DNA from: Telmatospirillum sp.
Lineage (GTDB): Bacteria; Pseudomonadota; Alphaproteobacteria; Rhodospirillales; Magnetospirillaceae
NCBI GenBank assembly: GCA_031291415.1
Contig: JARLJB010000276.1
Span: 28,651 to 92,650, forward strand
DNA: 64,000 nt
Direction of reading: 5' to 3'
The translations under genes were made by a program, and so were the position numbers. A model generated the notes under the pieces. The model was given only the letters and a program-made list of their open reading frames with translations, ran no database searches and had not been told where the DNA came from. Below are positions 51,517 through 63,901 of the stretch, piece after piece; position 1 is the first letter of the stretch, and each line of letters begins with the position of its first letter.

Positions 51517-52316
51517 GGGATTCCAGTCTGACTGACGCGGCCCTGGCCGTGCTGTCCGCCGGCCTGCCGGCGGACAAGGTCAGGTTGACCGACATGGCGG
51601 CGATGGCTTGGCAGCGGGGCGAGATGACCGGGATCGGCCACGCCCGGCCGCCGGGCCGCCCGGCCCGCCCGGACGAACCGCCGACCCTGCCGCCCAGGCA
51701 GATGCCCAAACGGCGGCTGGGCGGTGAAAACGGCAAGATCGCCATGCTCCATGCGCTGGCTCACATCGAACTGAACGCCATCGATCTGGCCTGGGACATC
51801 ATCGTCCGTTTTACCCATCTGGCGCCGCCGAAGGACTTCTTCGACGACTGGGTGACGGTCGCCCGCGAGGAGGCGCGCCACTTCGCCGCCCTCGACACGC
51901 TGTTGCATCAACTCGGTTCCCGTTATGGCGCGCTGCCGGCCCATGACGGACTGTGGGAGGCGGCGGAAAAAACGGCGGACGACATCCTGTCGCGTCTGGC
52001 CGTTGTTCCGATGACGCTGGAAGCCCGCGCCCTCGATACGGCGCCGGCCACCATCGCGCGGCTGCGAAACGACGGCGAGGACGCCATCGTGGCGGTGCTC
52101 GATAGCATCCTTGAAGACGAAATCGGCCATGTCGCCACCGGCGTGCGCTGGTTTACGCGTCTGTGCCTGGAAACCGGGACCGATCCCGTCCAGCGGTACC
52201 AGGTGACCATTTCACAACATTTCACCAAAGGTCTGAAGGCGCCCTTCAACCGCGCCGCCCGCGACCGCGCCGGTTTGCGGCCAGCCTTCTACGAACCGCT
52301 GGCCGGTCCGTTTTAA
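51513..52316 (+). CDS. DUF455 ferritin-like protein
   Basis: A 267-residue protein of the DUF455 family with ferritin-like helices: MLHALAHIELNAIDLAWDII, then ARHFAALDTLLHQLGS and DSILEDEIGHVATGVRWFTR carrying E-x-x-H ligands. It starts with GTG 51513 overlapping the bcp stop. Proposed metal or redox role. Coupling to Bcp suggests an oxidative or iron-related function. Confidence 0.85.
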   Translation: MRDSSLTDAALAVLSAGLPADKVRLTDMAAMAWQRGEMTGIGHARPPGRPARPDEPPTLPPRQMPKRRLGGENGKIAMLHALAHIELNAIDLAWDIIVRFTHLAPPKDFFDDWVTVAREEARHFAALDTLLHQLGSRYGALPAHDGLWEAAEKTADDILSRLAVVPMTLEARALDTAPATIARLRNDGEDAIVAVLDSILEDEIGHVATGVRWFTRLCLETGTDPVQRYQVTISQHFTKGLKAPFNRAARDRAGLRPAFYEPLAGPF

Positions 52317-52332
52317 GCGCGATGACGTCATA

Positions 52333-52366
52333 CCACCGGCAATAAGCTGTGACTTATTGCCGGTGG
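52333..52366. terminator. 14-bp perfect hairpin between DUF455 gene and bla
   Basis: CCACCGGCAATAAG pairs with CTTATTGCCGGTGG around CTGTGA, starting 17 bases after the DUF455 stop. Likely the transcription end of the glnE-bcp-DUF455 unit; no strong T-run. Confidence 0.7.
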
Positions 52367-52367
52367 T

Positions 52368-52468
52368 CGGCTGCAAGTGCAGCCGCGCCGCCGGTGCGGC
52401 GGAAGCCCAGGCGGACGGATGTCCGCCGCCCGGCGTTTGAGGGGCCGAAAATGTGTCAGTATTTTCGG
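52368..52468. other. Further hairpins before beta-lactamase stop
   Basis: CGGCTGCA/TGCAGCCG (52368-52385, loop AG) and CCGAAAAT/ATTTTCGG (52445-52468, 8-base loop). The second lies ten bases beyond the beta-lactamase stop on the minus strand and probably ends that gene. GC-rich sequence between shows no gene. Confidence 0.6.
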
Positions 52469-52477
52469 CACTTGGTA

Positions 52478-53377
52478 TCAGAGACCTGCGGAGACGATTC
52501 GCCCGACCTCGGCCAGGACGCCGTTACGTGCCTCGGCGTCGGCCGACGAGCCGGCGTAATAGGCGGTGACGAGAATCGGCAGGCGCCCAGGTGGCCACAG
52601 GATGGCGATATCGTTGGTCTCACCGCGCGGTCCGCTGCCGGTCTTATGGCCGATCCGCCAGGATGACGGCAGGCCGGCGGAAATCCGCTCCCGACCGACC
52701 TTTGCCGCCACCAGCCAGTCGACGAGTTGGCTGCGCGAACGCTCCGACAGAGCCTTGCCGCACAGGATGGTCCGCATCAGCGACAGCATGGCGGCCGGCG
52801 TCGTGGTGTCGAGAATGTCCCCTGGATCGACGACGTTCAACGCCGGTTCGACGCGATCCAGCCGGCTCACGCGATCACCCAGCGACCGCACATAGCGGGT
52901 CCAGGCTGGCGGCCCGCCAATCGTCCGTAGAATCAGATTGGCCGCCGTGTTGTCGCTCCAATCGATCGCCGCCGCGCACAGATCGCGGAGTGTCATGGCA
53001 CCCTGGCCGAGGTGATCCCGGGTGATCGGCGCATAGTCCAGAAGGTCGTCCTGGCGGTAGGCGATCGACCGATCCAGCCTCTCCTGGTGACGATCGACCC
53101 GCGCCAGCACGGCGGCGGCGGCGGCCAACTTGAATGTGCTGCATAGGGCAAAGCGTTCGTCAGCGCGAAAGCGGAGCTGACGACCGCTGGCTGTATCGAC
53201 GGCGGCCACGCCAAGACGCCCGCCATGGTCCCGTTCCAGCGTGGCGATGGCATCGTCCGGAAAATCCGCCAACGACGGAGCCAGGGCGAAAACCCCGCGC
53301 GACACGGCGCAAGCCGGCAGAAGCGCCACGGCGCCCAAAAGCATCTCCCGACGCGTCAGCATCCCACTCACAGCCAT
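52478..53377 (-). CDS. Class A beta-lactamase
   Basis: A 299-residue serine beta-lactamase. Active-site boxes: STFK (Ser70-Lys73), SDN (130-132), EPALN (Glu166 region) and KTGSG (234-). The N-terminus has TRREMLLGAVALLPACA, a Tat-like or Sec signal peptide, so the enzyme is exported. Start: ATG 53377; MLTRRE at 53362 is an alternative giving a shorter signal. It hydrolyses beta-lactams in the periplasm. Located among peptidoglycan genes; no mobile element adjoining. Confidence 0.93.
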   Translation of the reverse strand: MAVSGMLTRREMLLGAVALLPACAVSRGVFALAPSLADFPDDAIATLERDHGGRLGVAAVDTASGRQLRFRADERFALCSTFKLAAAAAVLARVDRHQERLDRSIAYRQDDLLDYAPITRDHLGQGAMTLRDLCAAAIDWSDNTAANLILRTIGGPPAWTRYVRSLGDRVSRLDRVEPALNVVDPGDILDTTTPAAMLSLMRTILCGKALSERSRSQLVDWLVAAKVGRERISAGLPSSWRIGHKTGSGPRGETNDIAILWPPGRLPILVTAYYAGSSADAEARNGVLAEVGRIVSAGL

Positions 53378-53446
53378 CTCCACGCCGCTCCTTCGACAGC
53401 ATCCCGGATGGCCGACACTATGACAGACCGGCTGGCGGCGAGAAAG

Positions 53447-54106
53447 TCACGGCAGATGAACGTCGCCGCGATGCAGGACCCATGTCCGGGCGCTGCCCGG
53501 CTGATCGACGATCAACACCACATTATCCATCGGCTGCACCGCTTCGCACCCCAGGGCTTTGCGAAACCGCTTGGTGGTGGTGTCGAGGCTTTTCGACAGA
53601 TAGTCGCAGGGATCGTTGATGGCGGCGGTCAAGACCTGCCTGGCGCCGGCATCGGCCAGCACCTCCCTGGTGGTCCGCAAGGCGGGACAGGGCCGCACAT
53701 AAGGCAAAAGGAACGGAACGTAGAGAACCCACTGCCGGCACACCGCCGTGCTGTTGACGCCGACCGCCAGGGCACAGTCGGGAACCGACGAGGATTTCAG
53801 ATCCTGTGCCGTGCAAAGAGGCGCGCCGCGGCGGATCTCGGCGGTCGTCTGGTATCCCAGTTTCTGCCAGTGTTCGACAAAGGCGTTGTGAACGCTTTCT
53901 TCCATGCCGATCTGCACGGTGGAAAAGAAATCGGCAATCTCATCGGCCAGAAGCCCGACGCAACCGCCCCAAAAACCGATCAGGCAACCGACGAAAAAGA
54001 CACCCCGGCTGCGGCTTTCCCGAAGACCACAGAACGACGCGAAGCCGAAGCAGGCGACACCGGCCACCAGCGCGATAACCATGGCGAAGAAGAGTACGGA
54101 AGTCAT
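53447..54106 (-). CDS. Predicted membrane protein, unknown
   Basis: A 219-residue protein with two hydrophobic segments near its N-terminus (LFFAMVIALVAGVACFGFAS, about 4-23, and FFVGCLIGFWGGCVGLLAD, about 36-54), then a soluble Cys-containing domain (six or more cysteines). GGGAGG precedes the ATG at 54106. No family recognised. It lies between bla and mepA; function unknown. Confidence 0.7.
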   Translation of the reverse strand: MTSVLFFAMVIALVAGVACFGFASFCGLRESRSRGVFFVGCLIGFWGGCVGLLADEIADFFSTVQIGMEESVHNAFVEHWQKLGYQTTAEIRRGAPLCTAQDLKSSSVPDCALAVGVNSTAVCRQWVLYVPFLLPYVRPCPALRTTREVLADAGARQVLTAAINDPCDYLSKSLDTTTKRFRKALGCEAVQPMDNVVLIVDQPGSARTWVLHRGDVHLP

Positions 54107-54242
54107 TTTACCTCCCGTCATCCACGCGACCGCAGGTCACGGCCTATCTTCGTCAGGATAGCGCAAACAGGCGTTCAGGTCACTTAATGACGCCTGCGCT
54201 CCGCTTCGGCGGGCTCAAACGCCGCTCGGGCTTGGGGCCTGT

Positions 54243-55130
54243 TCAGAACGCCGAAATAATCGCCCGACAGGCGGCCGGCATTTCCGGACGATGGGCATGC
54301 TGCGTCGGCAACGGCAGCCGGGGCAGCCCCTTCCAATCGCCGCTGGTGATCCAGGATTGCAGTTCGGCCCCACACCCGTCACCCGGCGGCAGCGGAGGAC
54401 CGGGGATACAGTCGCCGTTGCCATCCGGACATTGGATGCGGACATGGAAATGATCGTCATGCCCCCACCACGGCCGGATAACGCGGAGCCAGGCGCGATC
54501 GCCGCCGGCAATGTCACAAAGGGCGCGCTTGATCACCGGATTGACGAAAATCCGCTCGACCCTGGGGTCGGAGGCGAAGGTCTTGAGCAAAGCGAGCTGC
54601 GCATCGCCCCACAGCTCAGGAATGAGACTGCCGTCCTCGGCAACGACGCTTTCCATCTGCGGCTCGGCCCGTTCCTGGTCGGACAGGGGTTGATCGGCCA
54701 GTCGATAGAAAATGTCGACATCGAGTCCGGTCTGGTGACTGCCGTGTCCCGACGTCATATGGCCGCCTCGCGGCTGCGCGATGTCACCGATCTGCATCTG
54801 TCCCAGCCCACTGGTCCGGCCGGCAAGATCCCGAATGAAAGCGATCAGCGCGGGGTGCCCCCAATTGCGGTTGCGCCCGGGACGCAAGGCTTCCCACCCC
54901 GGACCGCTGAGCGGCAGCGACATCGCGCCGGAAAGGCAGCCGTTGGCGGCACTGCCGATAGCCTGCGGCGACCCGGGAAAAGGCGTCTCCGCCACGCGGT
55001 TGGTCATCGCCACCGTCCGGACGGGCGCCGTCGTCGCCATCAGGTCGCCCGGCCAGACGACCAGGGTCAAGGCCACGGCGGCGGCGATCAGCGCTTTCTC
55101 GATCACCGAGAATTGGTATGGGACACTCAT
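54243..55130 (-). CDS. mepA: Penicillin-insensitive murein endopeptidase MepA
   Basis: A 295-residue LAS-type metallopeptidase cleaving D-Ala-mDAP cross-links. Zinc ligands in [13 protein letters not shown] (near residue 133) and [15 protein letters not shown] (near 225). An N-terminal hydrophobic segment ([16 protein letters not shown]) is a probable signal. The start overlaps prfB by four bases (ATGA). Confidence 0.93.
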   Translation of the reverse strand: MSVPYQFSVIEKALIAAAVALTLVVWPGDLMATTAPVRTVAMTNRVAETPFPGSPQAIGSAANGCLSGAMSLPLSGPGWEALRPGRNRNWGHPALIAFIRDLAGRTSGLGQMQIGDIAQPRGGHMTSGHGSHQTGLDVDIFYRLADQPLSDQERAEPQMESVVAEDGSLIPELWGDAQLALLKTFASDPRVERIFVNPVIKRALCDIAGGDRAWLRVIRPWWGHDDHFHVRIQCPDGNGDCIPGPPLPPGDGCGAELQSWITSGDWKGLPRLPLPTQHAHRPEMPAACRAIISAF

Positions 55131-56260
55131 TCGTCGTCGGTCTGGTCGCCCCCGGCCACTCCGCCTTGGATGCGGGCGGCAAGAGACGCGGCCATGAAGG
55201 CGTCGAGATCACCATCCAACACCCCTTGCGTGTCGGAGGTCTCGACGCCGGTCCGCAGATCCTTGACCATCTGATAGGGCTGCAAGACATAGGATCGGAT
55301 CTGGTGGCCCCAGCCTATTTCGGTCTTGGCGTCGGCCTCGGCCTGGTGGACGGCTTCGCGTTTCTGCAATTCCGCCTCGTACATACGGGCACGCAGCATG
55401 TCCCAAGCCGTTGCCCGATTCCGGTGTTGCGAGCGATCGGCCTGACAACTCACCACGATACCGGTCGGAATGTGGGTGATCCGGATCGCCGAATCGGTCT
55501 TGTTGACGTGCTGCCCGCCGGCACCCGACGCGCGGAAGGTGTCGATGCGGCAATCGGACTCGTTGATCTGGATATTGATGCTGTCATCAATCACCGGATA
55601 GACCCATACCGAGCTGAAACTGGTATGGCGCCGCGCCGCCGAATCGAAGGGGGAAATGCGGACCAGGCGATGCACGCCGCTTTCGGTCTTCAGCCAGCCA
55701 TAGGCGTTATGCCCGGAGATCTGCACGGTGGCCGACTTGAGCCCGGCCTCTTCACCGGCGTTTTCTTCCAACCAAACCGCCCGGCAGCCATGTTTTTCGG
55801 CCCAGCGCGTGTACATGCGCAAAAGAATCTCGGCCCAGTCCTGGGCTTCGGTACCACCGGCGCCGGCATGCACTTCCAGATAGCAGTCGTTCGAATCCGC
55901 CTCGCCCGAAAGCAGGCTTTCCAATTCCATCTTGCGGGAGCGGTCGCGCAACCGTGCCATTCCCGCCTCGGCGTCGGCGACCACCGTCAGATCGCCTTCC
56001 ATTTCGCCCAGCTCGATGAGCTCGAGAAAATCGTCGCGTTCCCGTTCGATTTCCCGCACGGTCGAGGTCGACTGCTCGAGATGCGTCCGCTCGCGCATGA
56101 CCTTCTGGGCTTCGGCCGCGTCATTCCAAAGTTCAGGATTCTCGGAAATCGCGTTCAACTCGTCGAGACGGCGCAGAGCGTTGTCCCAGTCGATATGCCG
56201 CCGCAGCAGTTCCAGAGACTGATTGATGTCGTTGGCGATCGCCTCGATTTCGGCGCGCAT
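55127..56260 (-). CDS. prfB: Peptide chain release factor 2
   Basis: A 377-residue class I RF2. [10 protein letters not shown] carries the catalytic GGQ (near residue 245), and [15 protein letters not shown] holds the SPF tripeptide-type recognition. The frame is continuous from [20 protein letters not shown] through [11 protein letters not shown], so the programmed +1 frameshift of E. coli prfB is absent, as in many alphaproteobacteria. It is cotranscribed with mepA and presumably mrcA. Confidence 0.95.
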   Translation of the reverse strand: MRAEIEAIANDINQSLELLRRHIDWDNALRRLDELNAISENPELWNDAAEAQKVMRERTHLEQSTSTVREIERERDDFLELIELGEMEGDLTVVADAEAGMARLRDRSRKMELESLLSGEADSNDCYLEVHAGAGGTEAQDWAEILLRMYTRWAEKHGCRAVWLEENAGEEAGLKSATVQISGHNAYGWLKTESGVHRLVRISPFDSAARRHTSFSSVWVYPVIDDSINIQINESDCRIDTFRASGAGGQHVNKTDSAIRITHIPTGIVVSCQADRSQHRNRATAWDMLRARMYEAELQKREAVHQAEADAKTEIGWGHQIRSYVLQPYQMVKDLRTGVETSDTQGVLDGDLDAFMAASLAARIQGGVAGGDQTDDE

Positions 56261-56368
56261 GTCCTGTTCCTATAATCTCTTAATATGGCCGGAAAATAGG
56301 GGAAAGCCGCCCCCCTCGCAAGCGTCTCCGGCGCGTTGCCGCGCCGGACTGAAGGGCAAGGTCTCCGG

Positions 56369-58987
56369 TCAATAGAGCCCTCCCGCTTGTGGAACGGCCG
56401 GTTCGGCCGGCGCCCTCGGCGCACTGGGAGAAAGGCCGGACGTCGGCACTCCCGTCGGCTGGCCGGGCAAAGCCGCCGCGCCACCGGACGTCGGAGCTGC
56501 GGCGCCGCCCAATTCGTCGCTCATCGCCGGAGCGCCTCCGTCCGAGGCGGACGGCTGGTCTTCGGCCGTCCCCAGTCCCGGCATCGCGCTATAGCCCAGT
56601 CCCATGACACCGGCATCATTGTCGAGAACCTGCTCGTCGGTTCCGCCGGCCGGAACGCTGTCTGGCTTGAAGGCCTCGTAGATGATGTTGGCGTCGCCCG
56701 GCTGGGCCGGCCGGCCGGTGGCCGCATTGACGCGTACCAGGCGAATCCCCGGCGGCACGCGGAACGGTGTCGGCGGTTTGTCCTTTAGGGCTTCCGTCAT
56801 GAAGTCGCGAAAGATCGGCGCCGGAATGGTCGCGCCGAACTCATGCTGGCCGAGGCTGATCGGTTCGTCGAACCCGACGAACACGCCAACCGCCAGATCT
56901 GGCGAGAAACCGATGAACCAGGTGTCCTTCGAGTCATTGCTGGTACCGGTTTTGCCGGCCAGCGGCTTACCGACCGAGGCGACAATGCGTCCGGTGCCGC
57001 GCGCCACCACGCCCTCCAAAATATGAACCATCTGATAGGCGGTCATCGGATCGACCAGCTGCTCGCTGTTGTCGGGCACCTCGGGCATATCCTGCTCGGT
57101 GTAGAAGGTCGACTGGCAACCATCGCAGGTCCGCGTGTCGTGGCGATAGATGGTCGCGCCGTTGCGGTCCTGGATGCGGTCGATCAACGTCGGGGTCACC
57201 CGTTTGCCGCCATTGACGATCTGCGCATAGGCGGCCGTCAGCCGCAGCGGCGTGGTTTCACCCGCACCCAAAGCCATGGCCAGCTCATGCGGCAGCTTGT
57301 CGACCACACCGAATTTCTCGGCGTAGGCCGCCACTTTGCTGATGCCGATAGTGGCCGCCAGACGAACCGTCATCAGATTACGCGACTTTTCGACGCCGAC
57401 GCGCAAGGTTGTCGGTCCGAGATAATCGTTATGGTCGTTCTTCGGACGCCATTTCGGCATTCCGGCCCCTTGCTCCAATTCGATCGGCCCGTCGAGCACC
57501 AGCGAGGACGGCGTGTATCCGCTGTCGAGCGCCGCCATGTAGACGAACGGTTTGAAAGCCGACCCCGGCTGGCGGAGCGCCTGGGTGGCGCGGTTGAACT
57601 GGCTGCGGGCGAAAGAGAAGCCACCCTGCATGGCCAATACCCGGCCGGTATGCGGATCGATGGCAACCAGGGCGCCTTCGACCTTCGGCAGTTGGCGCAG
57701 GGTGTAGGTGTCGGGCCCGTAGTGCTCCTTGCCGTCCTCGCTCTTGCTCATCGCCTCGACGGCGATCACGTCGCCCGCCTGCAGCACGTCGGAGGGTCTG
57801 CGGGGAACGGCGCCCATGCCCTGCTGCGAGGTGACCGGGCGGGCCCACCGCAGCTCGGCCATCGGAATGCGTCCCTTGCGGCCGTCGGCGAAACCGATCT
57901 CGACGGCACCGGGATCGTTGGCGCCGAGAACCATCGCCATCGGCCAGGGCGCGATCTCGGGCCGAGGCGGCAATGCCGCGAGACGACGGTTCCAGCCGGC
58001 GCTGGCGTCGATATGGGTCAAGGGTCCGCGCCAACCATGGCGCCGATCGTAGGCGATCAATCCGTTGCGCAGAACCCGGGTGGCGATTTCCTGCAGAGCC
58101 GGATCAAGGGTCGACCGGACGCTGAGTCCCCCTTTGTAAAGAGAATCCTCACCATATTCGCCGGCCAGTTCCCGCCGGATATCCTCGGCGAAATAGTCGC
58201 CGCCCGGCACCAGCACGGCCTCGGCCCGCGGCCGTGTCGAAATCGGCTCGGCCAGGGCGGTTCGCGCATCGGCGCTGCTGATATAGCCGTCTTCCAGCAT
58301 GCGGCCGATCACGTAGTCGCGCCTTTCGCGAAAAGCCTGCGGATTGCGGCTGGGCGCTTTTGGCAGCGAAGCCAGAAAAGCCACCTCGGATACCGAAAGC
58401 TCGTCCAGGCCCTTGTCGAAATAGTTGAGGGCCGCGGCGGCAACGCCGTATGACCCCTGCCCGAGATAGATTTCGTTCAGATACAGCTCGAGGATGTGCT
58501 GCTTGCTGAAGGCCTGCTCGATGCGGAACGCAAGAATCGCCTCTTTGATTTTGCGCGACAAAGACACTTCGTTGTTCAGCAGAAAATTGCGCGCCACCTG
58601 CTGGGTGATCGTCGAAGCACCGACCGGACGACGATCGCTGCCCATGCCGCGGTTCTTGAGATTGGTCACGACAGCCCGGGCGATACCGACAGGATCGATA
58701 CCGGAATGCTGATAGAAATTTTTGTCCTCGGCGGCCAGGAAGGCATTGATAACCTGCTGCGGCATGGCACCGATCGGCACGAAACTGCGCTTTTCCACGG
58801 CATATTCGGCGACCAGGCGACCATCGCCGGCATAAACCCGCGTGGTCACCGGCGGCGCATAATGAGCAAGCTGGTGATAGTCGGGCAGGTCGCGTCCGTA
58901 TTGCCAGAACACTCCCAGCACTCCCGCCACGCCGACGATGGCGAACAGAAACAGCGTGCTGAACAGCAGGGCCAAGAACCTGAACAT
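56369..58987 (-). CDS. mrcA: Penicillin-binding protein 1A
   Basis: An 872-residue bifunctional PBP. TM anchor at 5-25, glycosyltransferase GT51 with EDKNFYQHSGIDPVGIARA and GASTITQQVARNFLL near residues 90-140, an OB-like insert, and a transpeptidase with QPGSAFKPFVY (SxxK), SRN and KTGTSNDSKDTWF motifs. A Pro/Ala/Gly-rich C-terminal tail follows. It polymerises and cross-links peptidoglycan. Confidence 0.96.
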   Translation of the reverse strand: MFRFLALLFSTLFLFAIVGVAGVLGVFWQYGRDLPDYHQLAHYAPPVTTRVYAGDGRLVAEYAVEKRSFVPIGAMPQQVINAFLAAEDKNFYQHSGIDPVGIARAVVTNLKNRGMGSDRRPVGASTITQQVARNFLLNNEVSLSRKIKEAILAFRIEQAFSKQHILELYLNEIYLGQGSYGVAAAALNYFDKGLDELSVSEVAFLASLPKAPSRNPQAFRERRDYVIGRMLEDGYISSADARTALAEPISTRPRAEAVLVPGGDYFAEDIRRELAGEYGEDSLYKGGLSVRSTLDPALQEIATRVLRNGLIAYDRRHGWRGPLTHIDASAGWNRRLAALPPRPEIAPWPMAMVLGANDPGAVEIGFADGRKGRIPMAELRWARPVTSQQGMGAVPRRPSDVLQAGDVIAVEAMSKSEDGKEHYGPDTYTLRQLPKVEGALVAIDPHTGRVLAMQGGFSFARSQFNRATQALRQPGSAFKPFVYMAALDSGYTPSSLVLDGPIELEQGAGMPKWRPKNDHNDYLGPTTLRVGVEKSRNLMTVRLAATIGISKVAAYAEKFGVVDKLPHELAMALGAGETTPLRLTAAYAQIVNGGKRVTPTLIDRIQDRNGATIYRHDTRTCDGCQSTFYTEQDMPEVPDNSEQLVDPMTAYQMVHILEGVVARGTGRIVASVGKPLAGKTGTSNDSKDTWFIGFSPDLAVGVFVGFDEPISLGQHEFGATIPAPIFRDFMTEALKDKPPTPFRVPPGIRLVRVNAATGRPAQPGDANIIYEAFKPDSVPAGGTDEQVLDNDAGVMGLGYSAMPGLGTAEDQPSASDGGAPAMSDELGGAAAPTSGGAAALPGQPTGVPTSGLSPSAPRAPAEPAVPQAGGLY

Positions 58988-59079
58988 GACGTCACGTCAT
59001 CCTTATGTGCATAGCGACGATCAGCCGCCGGGCTGGCCATCATCGCCTGAAGCGATGCCCATGCCCGACCGGCACCGCC

Positions 59080-60486
59080 TCACGAGCGCCGCGCTTTGCG
59101 CGTCTGGGCGAAATAATGTTCTATCGACCGCGCCACGGCGCCGGCCAATTTGGCGCGGTATTCCGGACGACGCAACATTTGCTCGTCGGCGGAGTTCGAA
59201 AGATATCCCGCTTCGACCAGAACCGACGGCACATCGGGCGCCTTCAGCACCGCAAAACCGGCAAATCTATGCGTGTTCTGAAGAAGTTGGCGGGTCTCGT
59301 GGGAAACCTCGCGGATTAGTTGATGGGCGAAGACCGCCGAGAGATTCATCGACTCACGTTGGACCAGATCGATCAGAATGTTGGTTACTTCGGGCGATTC
59401 GTTGGAAAGGTCAATGCCGGCGACGATATCGGCCTTGTTTTCCTTATCGGCCAGCGCTTGCGATTCGGCGTCGGACGCCGTCTGCGACAAGGTGTAGACC
59501 GAAAGCCCGCGGATGTCGGGATCGGCGACCGTATCGGCATGCAGCGACACGAACAGGTCAGCATTGGCCGTGCGCGCGATCGACACCCGCTCGCGCAATG
59601 GAATGAAGACGTCGCGGTCGCGCGTCAACAGGCATTTGACCTTTCCGTCCTTGTCGAGTTGGGTTTTGACGTCGCGAGCCAAGGCCAGGACGATGTTTTT
59701 CTCATAGGCGCCGCTGAGACTGGTGGCTCCCGGATCGACGCCGCCATGTCCGGGATCGATGACGACGATCGGCTTGCCGGTATGTGCCGCCTTGCGGTCC
59801 GATGGTCGCGCCGAAAGATCGGGCGCCATGACCTGCGTCGCAGCCGCCTGCCCCGGCGGTGTCGGCCTGGGCGGCGCCGGTCGCGGCGGAACCGCCCCGC
59901 TCGCCACCTTGTCGCCCTCGACGTGACGGCCCGCCCCCGCGGCGGCCGGCGGCGGAGCGATCGGCGGAGTGGGCGCTGTCGGTGGAGCGGAAGCCGGTGC
60001 CTGAGAGAGTATCGGGTTTCCCGAATTGGCCGGACCTTTCGATCCAGAGACAGGCGGCACCGGGGCCGCCGCGCCCGGCACGAGATCGACGACCAGACGG
60101 AAACTGCTGCCCGCCGTCGGCGGAATAAGGAAAGCCTTTTGGACCGAGACCGCGCGCCCCGCCTCGAGGACAAGGCGATCACTGCCCGCCCCCTGGCCTT
60201 CGAAGTGAAAATTGTGCAGGACACCGACCGGACGTTGCAGCCCCTTGGCCGAACTGGCCCAGCCAAGGCCGGGAAACTCGACGACAACCCGCGACGGGTC
60301 GCTCTGTCCGACCACCTGGAAGCGCACCGACGACGACAAATCCATGACGAAGCGCGTCACACCGTCATGATCCGCGACGCGCACGGCCGTCACCGCCGGC
60401 CGCTCGGCGGCCGCGACGGCATCACCAACAGGCAAAAGCAGAACAGTTATGAGGATGCGGAGGAGCAAGCCGCGTAAGTGCCCCAT
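59080..60486 (-). CDS. amiC: N-acetylmuramoyl-L-alanine amidase AmiC-type
   Basis: A 468-residue periplasmic amidase. Signal-like MGHLRGLLLRILITVLLLPV, then an AMIN domain (RVADHDGVTRFVMDLSSSVR, about 35-130), a Pro/Ala-rich linker and Amidase_3 with VIDPGHGGVDPGA, EKNIVLAL, SLHADTVADP and VLVEAGYLSN. It splits the septal peptidoglycan. Start at 60486 is preferred for the signal; upstream in-frame ATGs at 60519 and 60546 exist. Confidence 0.93.
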   Translation of the reverse strand: MGHLRGLLLRILITVLLLPVGDAVAAAERPAVTAVRVADHDGVTRFVMDLSSSVRFQVVGQSDPSRVVVEFPGLGWASSAKGLQRPVGVLHNFHFEGQGAGSDRLVLEAGRAVSVQKAFLIPPTAGSSFRLVVDLVPGAAAPVPPVSGSKGPANSGNPILSQAPASAPPTAPTPPIAPPPAAAGAGRHVEGDKVASGAVPPRPAPPRPTPPGQAAATQVMAPDLSARPSDRKAAHTGKPIVVIDPGHGGVDPGATSLSGAYEKNIVLALARDVKTQLDKDGKVKCLLTRDRDVFIPLRERVSIARTANADLFVSLHADTVADPDIRGLSVYTLSQTASDAESQALADKENKADIVAGIDLSNESPEVTNILIDLVQRESMNLSAVFAHQLIREVSHETRQLLQNTHRFAGFAVLKAPDVPSVLVEAGYLSNSADEQMLRRPEYRAKLAGAVARSIEHYFAQTRKARRS

Positions 60487-60546
60487 CTTTGCATCTTTCT
60501 TCAGAAAAGGCGCCCTCATATAGCCGATTCGAATTCCCCGATTCAA

Positions 60547-61029
60547 TGTAAAACCCGTTGATTCCTATCAATCTTCCCGCTATCCGAGCACCCCGGCCAA
60601 ACAATTCTTCTACGGGCTGCGCCCTGAACGGGCCGCTCACTTTGGAATCGTTCGAACGACACCCCCAAAATTGGAAGAAGATCATTGCCGTAACAAAGTG
60701 CTGCGGGTATGGTGTTCACGCGAAACCTGCGGTCGGATCCCTTCCCACGGGAGAGGTGACTTCGGGGGTGGGTGCTGCGTTGCGGGTCGGTTGCCTTTCC
60801 GGTCGGTAGCGCAGGGCCAAGTCGGCCGTTATCCGCCAATCGGTTTCGTTTGTACAGTTTTCAGAGCCGGGCGTGCAGCCCGCCAGGATTCCTCCCTCCA
60901 TGCACTTTGTCTCTCATACGACCAAGACGCTGAACCAGGAAACCGCAGGCGCCGCCGGCTTTGTCGGATCATTTTGCTGCGTGACGGCGCCTCTTGCGCC
61001 CGCGACAGCGTCTTGGAGCTTTGAGTTTT
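60547..61029 (+). promoter_or_regulatory. Long upstream region of rne, no gene seen
   Basis: 483 bases between the divergent amiC and rne starts with no convincing ORF. It includes a GC-rich block of G-runs (60760-60810) and several short dyads. E. coli rne is autoregulated through a long 5' UTR; a comparable leader may exist here, but no conserved element is recognised. GGAG lies eleven bases before the rne ATG. Confidence 0.5.
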
Positions 61030-63861
<2,832 letters not shown>

Positions 63862-63867
63862 CAGTCT

Positions 63868-63901
63868 CCCGTGCCGCGGGGCGTAAGCCCCGCGGGACGG
63901 G
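63868..63901 (+). terminator. Terminator-like hairpin after rne
   Basis: A 15-bp stem with one mismatch (63868-63882 with 63887-63901) around GTAA, six bases after the rne stop. It is extremely GC-rich; no T-run follows. The remaining bases to 64000 show no gene. Confidence 0.75.
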
